NCBI GenBank assembly: GCA_038503065.1
Contig: JBCAMK010000001.1
Coordinates: 1,116,001-1,180,000 of the forward strand
Source of the DNA: Paragyromitra xinjiangensis
Lineage: Eukaryota; Ascomycota; Pezizomycetes; Pezizales; Discinaceae
Reading direction: 5' to 3'
Length of the DNA stretch: 64,000 nucleotides
Shown: positions 23,878 to 34,941 of the stretch, one piece after another
Layout: each line of letters starts with the position of its first letter
How positions within the stretch are numbered: position 1 is the first letter of the stretch
The notes under the pieces: generated by a model
The model's input: only the letters and a program-made list of their open reading frames with translations
Databases searched by the model: none
Told to the model about the DNA's origin: nothing
Program-made: the position numbers and the translations under genes

Positions 23878-25326
23878 CTAGGCCCATTTACCCAAAAGCG
23901 CCATAAGAGCTATTCACCGAGGTTAGCGCCAGACTCTCGACTAAATAAAAATGTAGATAAGACTTACTAGCACCAAGAGTCATAAACCCAAATGCCGTCA
24001 AGACATAACTCAACTTCTCTTCCCTGAGAGACCTCCCGAACAAGAATTCGTGAGCCATTAACTCCACGAGTCCGGTATAAAGCAGAATTCCTGATGAAAT
24101 TGCATCGAAAATACCATTCATGATGAGTGCGGTCTGACCTTCTGGATCGAAAGTAGTCCTGACACCAAGACCAATAGCGATGGCAAGAGGTGTGCTAAGA
24201 CCGTACCCAACGGCCATTACGTAAGGAGTCCAGCGGTTAGGGAAGGGCACGGTGGACAACCGTGCTCCAAGACCAAGACCTTCGAATGCTTGATGGAAGA
24301 CAAGCACGATGTAGAGCGTCGGAAATTCATCTCCAGAGACAGCAAGAGTGAGCCCAATGAAGATGGAATGGAAGATTATCCCAAATTCAAGGATAAAGAT
24401 AGATGTCAATTGCACGGCATAGTTCTCCTTAATACTTGTCATCTCCTTCGCCTCGGTGAGAGACTCCGGGTCGGCAATAGATCCCTGGTTAGCAAGTTCG
24501 ATGGCATCGTTAGACTCCGACTTAGTGAGATCCTTGCTGCTAGGCTCTGGCTCAGCGGCCTCAATACGGACGGGAGAGAAAATAGCGAGACGCATAGCGA
24601 GAAGTTCGACGAAGAAGATGGCAAACACCGACATGAGAGAAATACCCTGTGCCCATGGATATTCAGTGATGGGACCGCTGAGACATTCATTCGTAAGGGC
24701 TTCATTGGCGGGGGTGAGAAGCTAGCGGAATGTTAGTATTGATGACTTTTTGATAGAAAAGTGGCCGTTAGACGCGAGGTATCTTGTGAGACATTATGCC
24801 CCTGAATTCTAGCGATGACGACGCAACTAGAACGCAGGAAAATAACATCTCACGAAAGCTCTCACGTCTACCACTATGATGGTGATAAAAGATAAGAGTT
24901 ACAAACATGAATGAAGGCTGTTGCGACGATGACCCCTGAGCCAAAGTATTTCACAAAGAAAAACGCCCAACTCGGAATTCTCAATCTAGGATGACGCCTA
25001 GCGATTACGGGAAAGAGAGCACCTAAGGAGATACTTTTGTCAGTCTTAACCCAAAAGATATTATGATGAAAGGTTTGATGAAAGGTTTGATGAAATTGAT
25101 GAAATTGATGAAATTGATGGATTGAGCTTGATGTTCACATACCAAATGCTGACCCAATCATGATGACAAACACGGAAGAGATTCTCAATCCCATATGCCC
25201 ATCATACTGATTCCCACCACCACATCCAGAAGTAGCCTCTGGTGATGCAGTTGGTTCATCCGTCACGACTTGGTCTGCCACTTGACGCAAAACCAGATTC
25301 GCGAATTCAGCAACAGTCGCGGACAT
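23878..25326 (-). CDS. ZIP-family zinc/iron permease
   Basis: Exons: 25326-25143, 25022-24907, 24721-23968 and 23909-23878 (1086 nt, 361 aa). Membrane segments are visible from about residue 45 (GLRISSVFVIMIGSAFGALFPVI and following), then VIVATAFIHLLTPANEAL, and ISLMSVFAIFFVELLAM. A variable acidic/Ser loop comes next in place of the usual His-rich loop. The conserved transport helices are IIFHSIFIGLTLAV and VFHQAFEGLGLGARL, with HQxFEG as the family signature and metal-site histidines. The tail reads GATLMALLGKWA after the last splice, a typical ZIP ending. It should move zinc or another divalent metal into the cytosol, at the plasma membrane by analogy with yeast Zrt1/2. Intron 1 contains short GAAATTGAT repeats. 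Confidence 0.93.
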
Positions 25327-28300
25327 GTTGCTCGTTTAGAGATGGCGTTTAGATGTACGGTGCAGGAGCCTTAGCTAGCGAGTGACCGGCTGTGTCCTCA
25401 AGTACTAATTCTCGTCGTGATATGGAGATGTGGGTCTTAGAAATGTGAAGGTGCAGTTGTGGTGGTTAAGTGTGTGGATGGGTGAGGGGCACTGATTGTC
25501 AGCAAGAAAAAAAAGTTTGGGCTGCCCCCGGGGTTGAGCAGCGGGCACCTTGGGGGATAGTTAATACGTGGTGGGGGCGCTGGGGAGCGTGGCCACCAAG
25601 GTGCTCACATACGGTCAAGATAAAACGAACGACCCCTGTCGCGTTGCTTCTTTTGTTTAGACTCTGTGCCTATTTGTGACAAGTCGGCGTTGATGTCGGC
25701 ACCATCCACTACAACCCATGCCGCTACTGGTGTCGCGACAACCGTGCAATTGGCTGGATTCTGACGCGAACCACAAAGACACTCTGGACGGTGTCTAGTA
25801 ATCTCCCGGATCTCGATTGCGTGCTCGCTACAGCCGCCGACATCACTATTACGGGAGGGTTTGTGCGCACCCTGGGGTATTTAATGGTCGAAAGTATTCG
25901 ATTTCTTCAGCTTTGGAACCTTGGTGGATAATTCTCTGCAGAACCACCCCGCCCTCGCGATACTGGCCAGCTCTTTGGCGTCTGAGCTTCAGGAGATCCT
26001 CTAGGTTGATGTTGGAACCAACTTGTTCAAGTTGGCGAGTTCTGATATTGCCTGACTGACTACCAAGTTCAATATCAAACCTTGCTGCTGAAGATAGCTT
26101 GGTCCTATCGCAGACTGTAACAATCCCCAACACGGAAGAATTGCGCCTATCCCAAGCATCGGCATACCGAGGCATGTGCAGTAGCCACCTACTTTCGGAC
26201 CCACCGACTTTGAGAAGAACTCTCTTTTAATGAACTACCGGATGCCTTGGCCACCATTGTCTGTGGATCCTGCATTAGTATTACGCCCAGACATCATCTC
26301 CCAGCGGCTAATCTCCAGCAGTGGATGCAACGACTTTGGTTGGCTATGCTTTCTGTACGTCTATGTAAGGCGGTATCATACGAATAATTAGGTGAACTGC
26401 AACACAGGGTGTGCTCTGCGCCAAGGGCCCACCTCTAGCAAGGCGTTAGATGGCCATTGACGCCCAGATATCGGTTTTGGGCGAACAGCAGTAGTGGCAC
26501 AGCTTGGGAGAAACCCTTATTTCGAAGATAAATGCTATAGATTAAAGATAGAGGGTGTGTGACTGGCTTCGAGTGATGTCTTATGACGTTGTGGGATATG
26601 ACTCTGGGTGACTGTTATAGTATAGCTTAAACAAACTTCCTCAGGGAGATAAGGTCGAAAACCTCTTGAAGAGCGTGAATGAGCTGGCTGCTATTGAACA
26701 TCCGACGTTCAAAATAAAGTTTATAGATGCAGGTACCCGAGATTATATCTTCAGGGTGCTGACCTTACGGGAGAGCTTCTTCTAATCTTTCTAGACGATC
26801 CAATTTCCTAACCACCGGGCGCGGAGCTGAGGGTTTCGTAGTTTGAGATTCTTTGATTAGTATCCTTTGATATTCTCACACTAACCTGACCAATCATTTA
26901 CAGCGCTCTCTTTGAGCTAACAACGGGACACTGCACGTGGACCCACCTGAGGGGCAACGGCACGGACCAATGCATTGTGGCTCACGAGGCGAGGTTGCTC
27001 GAGGTAGCACGATGCAGAGATCCTACGATGTTCGTGTGCTATTGTTCGGTTCAAGGTATGAGCTATATCAGGCTTTGATGGGAACAGATGTTCGTGCAGC
27101 TCTATGACCTCAGATCATCTCCGGTTAAATAGCTGTTTACTGTCTTTTGATGGACCGTGGCGGGTTTCCATGCTATGGCATTTTTATCATAGTTGCAATC
27201 ATAGATAACGGTAGTGGAGAGTGATAGAAGCAATAACGACGGTGCAAACGCAAAAAAAGCAATGTGTCAAGCCTCGTGGACTTATTACTGGCAATATCAC
27301 ACATCCCTGAGCACCTCTCACGTACTCCAGAAAGATGAGGCAGATTTGCCAGAAGGTAAGGATAACGAAGCGACCTCGTGAACCAAACCAAGCCAGTGTG
27401 GGGACATCTAAATCCCAAGCATAATACCCACTCAAATATAGCGATCCAATGCATCTCGCCGATACGAGGTGAACATGGAGATGGGAACGGCTCTTTCGGG
27501 ATCTACACGACTGCCTTGGAATTCTAGGCGGTACATACAGTCTGTGTGCCTCTACGTATGCACCGAATACTCGGGAGGTGGTACGGAATTGAGTAGCAGG
27601 GATTCGTCAATAGCCAGACGGGTACATACATGGGAACGGCGATGGGTTGTTGCAGATTCTTTTTGTTTTTTGCTTGGTAATTATTGCCTTATAATACGTT
27701 GTTCCCGGTGCTATGAACGGGGGATGAGAAGCGGCCGGTGCTTCCTTTGTGTCCACAATATATTAATATGCAAGGTTTTTCCTTAGGCGGAAGCTTTCGA
27801 CAATAGTCCGAGGATTGGGGACATCTCTTCTGTTCGATGAGCTAATTGGCATGGGTGGTTATGATTATTATAATAGGATCCAAGACTCCGACAAAACTCA
27901 CTCTTGGCTTCCCTTACACTAATCTCGAAAACGCACGAACCCATCAACTGCACCTCCCGCTGCCGTCGGTTTTCGTATTTAAGTCACTACTATATCAATC
28001 ATCCTTACTTGCTCACTCTTAAAGCTCCTACGAGATTTACATTTCCTGGAGGCGAGCTTATGATCGAGCTGTCGACGCAGTGGTGGTCTGGTGACCTTCA
28101 TCTTTGGTGATGGGAACTAACGTGGTAGGCACAATCAACCGCAAACTATCGGACCGCGCGTCCTAAATCTAGCTATGGCGTTAGCAGCATGGCAGATGCA
28201 GTTCTAGAACTCATGATTAAGGTAGTTGTAAGAGAACGTGGATGGTCAGCCAGAAGAAAGCATGGATTAGTAGCGGAGGGATAGCGATATACCTGCTAAC

Positions 28301-29471
28301 CAAGATTTAAACCCGCAGAAGTTTGATTATCCTATCATTGGATTATGTACACCTTAGAAGTTGCTCGGGCGGGAGGTGTAGAACTGCGTGATGTGAGCAG
28401 TAGGCCCACTCCTTTGTCCCTTTACTCATCGTTTGCAAAGGTACGCTGAACAGGGAGCTTCGTATAGTGTTGACTAGTTGAAACTGTCAGTCAGAGGATT
28501 TTGTCGGGTTTAGTGCTCGATTGAGTTCTTTTCAAGGCTAGGATATTTGGTTGTTTCTGCTTTTAGGAGTTTAGGATGATTTCACATGTGTTTTCTAGCG
28601 CCTTGTTTCTTCTACAACCCTATCAGAGTTTCTACCATCTAAATTATAAAGGGGGTAGTAAATCATTATTTACTCAGCCCTACGATTGACATAACCGTGT
28701 CCATGGAGTAACATAAAACTAATCACCTCAAACCTGAGACAAAGAGCCATTAACGGAGCTCGAAACTTACTCAGACCAGAGCATATCCCTGCCTATCTCA
28801 CGCCACAAGCCCTAGGATCGCTCTCCAGGGCAATTAAAGTTTAGTCAGCCTTTCCCTTAAGATCGCTCTACCCGCCGCTGCCAAATCTGTTTTAGTTTTC
28901 CAAAAGGTTTCCGTAACTCCACCTCAGTTTGTTACCATTCACACTCAACCATTTCCCTACGTAGCTAGGGTCCAAACCCATAGTAGTCTAGTCATATACA
29001 CATAAACATAGCGATTAAGGCGGCTGTGGCTTGTGCGATAACAGTTGAACTCTCACGATAGCTGGAATCGGCTTAGGAATATAAATTACACAGAAGGTAA
29101 TGGAGTTTATTAGCTAGCGTTTCGCCGGATCTTCAAGCTAAAAAGCCCTAACCACACCCAGTGCACCTAGGGCTCTCTCGATCGTGCGGCTTGTGAGGGG
29201 ATGGTGATATATGTGGGGGAGGTGCAAGCAGATCTTTTTCCTTGAATGTATTTTTAGTCACACTGTATGTTTAATTACTCGCGATAAAATCATTGCCAAG
29301 AGTCGCCTCTGTCAATAGGACCTGAGGATGCGGCCTGTAGGAATAAAAAAACCCTTCCCCATTGTCTCACTACTAATATATCCCAATGTAGTAGCAGGTA
29401 TAAAAAACACAATCTCAAAGTCTAATCACTCACCAATAACACATCAAACTCCTACCAAAACCACCACCCAC
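25327..29471. other. gene-poor region with possible gene relics
   Basis: No convincing gene. An 88-108 codon frame near 25849-26175 (-) and overlapping hydrophobic frames near 27173-27454 (-) lack domains and splice support; they may be relics. I see no clear repeat structure. Confidence 0.45.
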
Positions 29472-30929
29472 CTACAACCCCTCCCAAAACTCCCTCTCCC
29501 CCACACACTCCCTCACCATCTCCACCGCCTCATCCGTCCTACAAACCAGTACCTTCGCACCCCCCCTCCCAGCAACCCTTTCCCCTCCAATCCCAACCAC
29601 AACCCCTCCCCTCCTCCCCACCCCCTCATTATCCCTCCTCTGCAACCCAAACCCCAAGCACCGCACCCCATCCACCACCGCCTCCCTCAACTCTACACTC
29701 TTCTCCCCAATCCCCCCCGCAAACACCAACGCATCCACCTCCCCCCTCAGCTTCACATAATACGCACCAACATACCCCAACACCCGATCCACAAAGATAT
29801 CAAACGCCAGTTTACTATTCTCCGGCGGCGACTCCCCCGTCAACGCCGCGAAATCCGTCGTCCCCGTAAGCGACGACCATCCAGAATGCTTATTCAATAT
29901 CTCCTCGGCTTTACTGATCCGCGGGTCACTATCCTCCGAGAGTCTGCTCGCATGGTCTGTATAGTGGAATACCAACGACGGGTCTACTGTTCCGCTGCGT
30001 GTTGCGCCAGGAAGCCCCTCGAGGGGTGTTAAGCCCATTCTACTTTGTTAGTAGGGGTGTATAGTAGGGGGATGGGGGGGAGTACGAGTTATCGATTGAT
30101 TTCCCGTTCTGGATAGCGCATGCTGAAGCACCGCTGCCGAGGTGGAGGGCGATTATGTTAGTTTGGTCGATTGGCTAGTAGGTTAGCTTGGTTTGTTAGG
30201 AGGAAGGAAGGGAGGGAGGGTACTTTGTTGAGGTATGATGCGACTTCGCGGGTGATGAAGCTGTAGGAGATGCCGTGGAAGCCGTATTTGCGGATTTTGT
30301 TGCGACGGGCGTGGGCGAGGTCGAGAGGGTAGGTTTTTATATGGTCGGGGAGGGAGAGGGTGTGGAAGGTTGTGTCGGAGAAGGCGATGTTTTTGGTTTT
30401 GGGGAGGTGTTTTAGGGTTGTACGGACTAGTGAGAGGGCGGGGGCGTTGTGTCTGTAGAGTTGGTAAGGGCTTAATCGAGTGTTTATATTGGTTAATGGG
30501 TAGGGTTGGATTCGCTTACAGTGGTGCTAGATCCGTCAACTCCTTTAGATACTCTAAACTATCATCACCCAGCACAATCGGCTTCTCGTAATCCCCACCA
30601 TGCACGATCCTATGGCAAGCAAACGTGATATCCTCACCGCTGCTCACTTCCTTTAGCTCGGAGTCGTTTGAGAGATACTCGAGGAAATGCTTAAACGCGT
30701 CTTCTTGAGATTTAACATCGGGTAGTTCTTTCGAGTCTACGTTCGATGATGAGTCTGAGGTGTGTTGGTATGAGAATGTAGCTGGTGGGGAGGTTAGTTT
30801 GGAGATTGTTGATTGGAGGATGAGGGTTGGGTCTGTAGGGGAGTCAGATGGTGGGGGGGAGGAGTAGAGGGAGAGTTTCACGCTGGAGGAACCGGCGTTT
30901 ATGGCGAGGATTAGTTTTGAGGATGGCAT
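29472..30929 (-). CDS. ackA: acetate kinase
   Basis: Exons: 30929-30520, 30452-30224, 30174-30086 and 30039-29472 (1296 nt, 431 aa). All family blocks are present in order: [11 protein letters not shown] (phosphate binding) near the start, [75 protein letters not shown] and FAGGIGEKS. The third junction was chosen because the acceptor at 30040 yields the conserved DNSMGLTP. The enzyme interconverts acetyl phosphate plus ADP with acetate plus ATP in the cytosol. It is transcribed away from the phosphoketolase gene 1.3 kb upstream, whose product makes acetyl phosphate, which strongly supports a joint pathway. Relative to bacterial enzymes the N-terminal domain has a Ser/Pro-rich insertion around residues 24-75. 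Confidence 0.96.
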
Positions 30930-31080
30930 TTTTGTTGGGGTGGGTTGGGGAGAGTATCTGAAGTTGGAGTATTATATTGGATGGGTTTCGGGGGTATCTG
31001 GAGTTGAAGTATTATATTGGTGGATGTCGTTGGTTGTTATCGATAAGGACGAGTGATATTTGAATGACGTAGGTGTTGTA

Positions 31081-31094
31081 CCAGGGCTAGGGTT
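31081..31094 (+). promoter_or_regulatory. 14-bp telobox-like motif upstream of acetate kinase gene
   Basis: CCAGGGCTAGGGTT lies about 150 bp upstream of the acetate kinase start. The same motif, differing by one base, occurs upstream of the phosphoketolase gene. A TGACGT half-site is at 31065-31070. A role in transcription is inference. Confidence 0.4.
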
Positions 31095-31210
31095 TGATAC
31101 AAGATCTTCAACTTGATGTTGAGTAAACTGTTACACTTGAAGTATTGCTATTTGAGTCTCAATTAGATTATCTCAAACTACCTGGTACTAAATCTATAAA
31201 CTATCTACTT

Positions 31211-31672
31211 CTAAAGCTGCTCCCCACCCCGAAACGAAAGACACCTCGGAAACTCACACTCAAACCTCCAATCCAACACATCAGCAAGTCTATTCACAGC
31301 ACCTACCATCCACTCAACCTCCATGAGAGAATCACTAACTGCAGTATCTATATCAGAGTCATCTACAAATCCATGAATCAGCTCATCTAGCCAGTGATTA
31401 GCACGAGTTACCTGAAGTAGAAGAACGATAAATTCATCATTAAATGCGTTGAGTTTGGATCTATAGTTACTGTTTACCCACCCCCGACAGATGACTTCGA
31501 TGATATAGGCTGCATATGGTGTGGTGGAGGGGAAACGGGGTTGGGTGTGGCAATAGTTGCGTTGTTGGACGTAGGTGTGGAGAAGGTCTAGTTCGTGGCT
31601 GAGGAATGTGAGATCGAGGAAGAGCTCGTTGGTGTGGGTATGGAGGCTGTGGATGGTGGGCTGGGAGGTCAT
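31211..31672 (-). CDS. hypothetical protein between acetate kinase and phosphoketolase genes (153 aa)
   Basis: A single-exon frame of 153 aa with no recognised domain. It is rich in Leu, His, Asp and Glu and looks helical (for example DLTFLSHELDLLHTYVQQRN and MVGAVNRLADVLDW), which could be a small helical bundle. It sits in the region between the divergent acetate kinase and phosphoketolase genes, on the acetate kinase strand. The amphipathic regularity and intact length favour a real gene, but without homology it could be chance. The two competing plus-strand frames look like shadows. Confidence 0.5.
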   Translation of the reverse strand: MTSQPTIHSLHTHTNELFLDLTFLSHELDLLHTYVQQRNYCHTQPRFPSTTPYAAYIIEVICRGWVNSNYRSKLNAFNDEFIVLLLQVTRANHWLDELIHGFVDDSDIDTAVSDSLMEVEWMVGAVNRLADVLDWRFECEFPRCLSFRGGEQL

Positions 31673-32268
31673 TCGGAGTGAGGGTTGTGGCTCTATCTGA
31701 GGGTGGTTAGAAGATGGGATTGAGTGATCATTGTCGTTGATCTTTATTAATGGTGGGATTAATTTTCAAGTTGGCGGTTAGTGGAGATAGCAGTTTCAAG
31801 ATCATTGTAAGGCTACAAGTTGAAATTTAACCTGGAAGAGCTTCTAGACCCCCAATTAAGTCCAAGTAGGGAACCAACTAAATAATAAGACACAAAAGAA
31901 TCCAAACAAGACACGCATAAGACAGAACCGCAGCTCCCTCAGAGAAAAACATCCCCTCCTCACAGTACCCCCGTCAACATCGGATGAAACGGAATACCCA
32001 ATGACGTCGGTTTCCAGGGTTAGGGTTCATCCCAACTTCACCTCAACATCAAGCATCTCCTTGACGTCAACACTGCGACATTGACAATCCGAGCAATCAC
32101 CATCCCTCCTAGGATCTAAAAAACCCATCAAATTAGCCCATAAATTCTTGATCTGTCCTAGATATGTAGAAATCAGTTTGTCTTCTCCTTTCCCTTCCTC
32201 CTTCATACATCATCGTTTGTTGGTTTCGAAATATCCACCACCTCCAATAACAAAATACTAACTGCAAA
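31673..32268 (+). promoter_or_regulatory. promoter region of the phosphoketolase gene
   Basis: Within the 270 bp before the start there is a 14-bp CCAGGGTTAGGGTT motif (32014-32027), a TGACGTCG site (32002-32009) and a perfect TGACGTCA palindrome (32062-32069). The stretch just before the ATG is pyrimidine-rich (around 32175-32210), typical of expressed fungal genes. Function of the sites is inferred from the motifs only. Confidence 0.5.
32062..32069. promoter_or_regulatory. CRE-type bZIP palindrome TGACGTCA
   Basis: This perfect 8-bp CRE (ATF/CREB-type bZIP) site lies 200 bp upstream of the phosphoketolase ATG. A second near match (TGACGTCG) is 60 bp further upstream. ATF/CREB-type bZIP factors bind this sequence in fungi; occupancy here is not shown. 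Confidence 0.45.
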
Positions 32269-34941
32269 ATGCCCGGTGAAGTAATCGACCGTCCGAATCC
32301 TCCCCCATCGCGGTCTCGTCTACCGCCTGCGTTGCTGGAGCTGGCTGTGAAGCTCGATATTAAAAATGCACTACCACCTGAGGAAGTTAAAGCACTGCAG
32401 GATTTCAGACGAGCAGCAGACTATATCGCTGCGTCTATGATATTCCTCCGCGACAATGTCCTTCTAGAACGGGATCTAAAACCAGAAGACATCAAGCCCA
32501 GAATCCTAGGACACTGGGGAACATGTCCTGGGTTAACACTAGTATACTCACACCTAAACCGCATCATCGAGAAATGGGGAACCGAGATGTTATTCGTAAT
32601 TGGACCTGGTAAGACCCAACACCCAGCGTGTAGAAATCTGACTAACACCTCCAGGTCACGGAGCACCAGCAATCCTCGCAACACTATGGCTAGAAGGTTC
32701 AATAACACACTTTTACCCCGAGCAGTACTCCTTCGATAAACGAGGTCTCACAAACCTCATCGCCAACTTCTCCACCCCCGGCGGGTTCCCTAGCCACATC
32801 AACGCGCAAGTCCCCGGCAGTATCCACGAAGGTGGAGAACTCGGATACGCGCTCAGCGTAGCCTTCGGCGCAATAATGGACAAAAAGGACCTCATCGTCC
32901 CGGTCATAATCGGCGACGGAGAAGCCGAAACCGGTCCTACCGCCACGTACGTGTCCTTCCCCCACTCCAACCCAGCTCTTAACAAACAATAGTGCCTGGC
33001 ATGGATACAAATACATCGACCCCGCCGAATCCGGCGCAATCCTCCCCATCGTCCATATCAACGGGTTCAAAATCAGCGAACGCACAATCTACGGCTGCAT
33101 GGACGACGAAGAGCTCGTTGCGCTATTCACTGGATACGGGTACCAGGCTCGTTTCGTTGAAGATCTAGCTAATATCGACCATGATCTCGCTGCGTCGATG
33201 GATTGGGCGATCACCCAGATCCAACATATCCAGAAAGCTGCGCGCGGGGGAAACCCAATTGTGAAGCCGCGATGGCCTGTGCTGCTCCTGCGGACGCCGA
33301 AGGGTTGGGGGGCGCCGAAGAAGGTTCATGGTGAGTTTGTGGAGGGGAGTTTTCATTCGCATCAGGTTCCGTTGCCGAAGGCTGCGAGTGATGAGGAGGA
33401 ATTAGGGCAATTGCAGGAGTGGTTGAGGGGGTATGAGCCGGGGACACTGTTTAATAGTGATGGAACGCTGAGGGATGAGGTGGTTAGGAGTGTTCCGAAG
33501 GATGCTGCGAAAAGGATGGGGGTGATTAAGGATGCGTTTGCGGGGTATAAGCCGTTGGATATACCAGATTGGATTGAGATGGGGGTGGAGAAGGGACAGC
33601 AGGTTAGTAATATGCAGGCTGTGGGGGAGCTGTTGGATGAGGTGTTGCAGCGGAATCCGAGCGATATGAGGATTTTTAGCCCGGATGAGTTGGAGAGTAA
33701 TAAGTTGGACGCGGTGTTGAGACATACGGGGAGGAATTTTCAGTGGGATCAGTATTCGAGACAGCAGGGTGGGAGGGTTATTGAGATTCTGAGCGAACAT
33801 ACATGCCAGGGTATGATGCAGGGTTATACACTTACTGGGAGGACGGCGCTGTTCCCGAGTTATGAGAGCTTTTTAGGGATTATCCACACGATGATGGTGC
33901 AGTATAGCAAGTTTAGAAAAATCGTAAGAAATCCCCATCACCACCCTCAGAACCAGTACTAAAACACAACCCACAGGGCCGAGAAACAGTCTGGAGAAAA
34001 GACACAGCAAGCCTAAATTACCTCGAAACCAGCACCTGGGCGAGACAAGAACACAACGGCCACTCGCACCAAAACCCCTCCTTCATCGGCGCAGTCCTCA
34101 ACCTTAAGCCCTCCGCAGCACGCGTCTACCTCCCCCCTGACGCCAACTGCTGTCTCTCCACCATCGCACACATGCTTCGTTCCCGCAACTACACCAACCT
34201 CATGGTCGGATCCAAACAACCCACACCTGTATGGCTCTCCCCCGAGGAAGCAGACGCACACTGCAAAGCCGGCGCCTCAGTATGGAAATTTGCATCCACA
34301 GACGAGGGCCTCAACCCCGACGTTGTCCTCTGCGGGATCGGCACGGAAGTCACCTTCGAGGTCATTGCTGCTGCGAGCTGGCTGAGGGAACACGTACCCG
34401 AGATGAGAGTCCGTGTAGTAAACGTAACAGACCTGATGGTATTAGGATCCGAAGGCACACACCCGCACGCGATTGATACGGCGGGATTCGAGGCCTTGTT
34501 TACCAAGGACAGAAGCGTTCATTTTAATTACCATGGGTATGGAACTGAGCTCCGAGGACTATTGTTTGGGAGGGAGAAACTGGAGAGAGTGTCGATTGAA
34601 GGGTATAGAGAGGAGGGAAGCACGACAACTCCGTTTGACGTGAGTGGTTTCTTTGTCTGTTTTGTGGGGGTTACTGATCGTGGTAGATGATGTTGGTGAA
34701 TCACGTCTCGAGGTATCATGTCGCTATGCAGGCGGTGAGAGGCGCGGCGAGGTGGAATGAAAAGGTTAGCGTGAGGTTGATGGAGTTGCTGGGAGAGTTG
34801 CAGCATGCGATTGCGAAGCATGGGGAGTATATTTTGGAGCATAAGGAAGGTGGGTTATATCTTTGAGTTGTCAGCTGTGGATTGTTTGCTGATGATGTTG
34901 TAGATCCGGAGGGGACATATGATTTGCCGAAATTCGAGTAA
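32269..34941 (+). CDS. xfp: xylulose-5-phosphate/fructose-6-phosphate phosphoketolase
   Basis: Exons: 32269-32608, 32655-32946, 32993-33923, 33977-34639, 34687-34849 and 34904-34941 (2427 nt, 808 aa, the usual family length). Marks in order: [49 protein letters not shown], the thiamine-diphosphate motif [104 protein letters not shown] and [18 protein letters not shown]. It cleaves X5P or F6P with phosphate to acetyl phosphate plus glyceraldehyde-3-P or erythrose-4-P, using thiamine diphosphate and Mg in the cytosol. The divergent acetate kinase gene supplies the next step. Two tiny 3' exons finish the protein with a [12 protein letters not shown] tail. Confidence 0.97.

Noticed and set aside
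25849..26175. 108-codon minus-strand frame
   Set aside because: No domain, no splice signals linking it to neighbouring frames, and an overlapping plus-strand frame.
27173..27454. hydrophobic minus-strand frames that could be membrane segments
   Set aside because: Two overlapping frames are equally hydrophobic and neither extends through splice sites into a recognisable protein.
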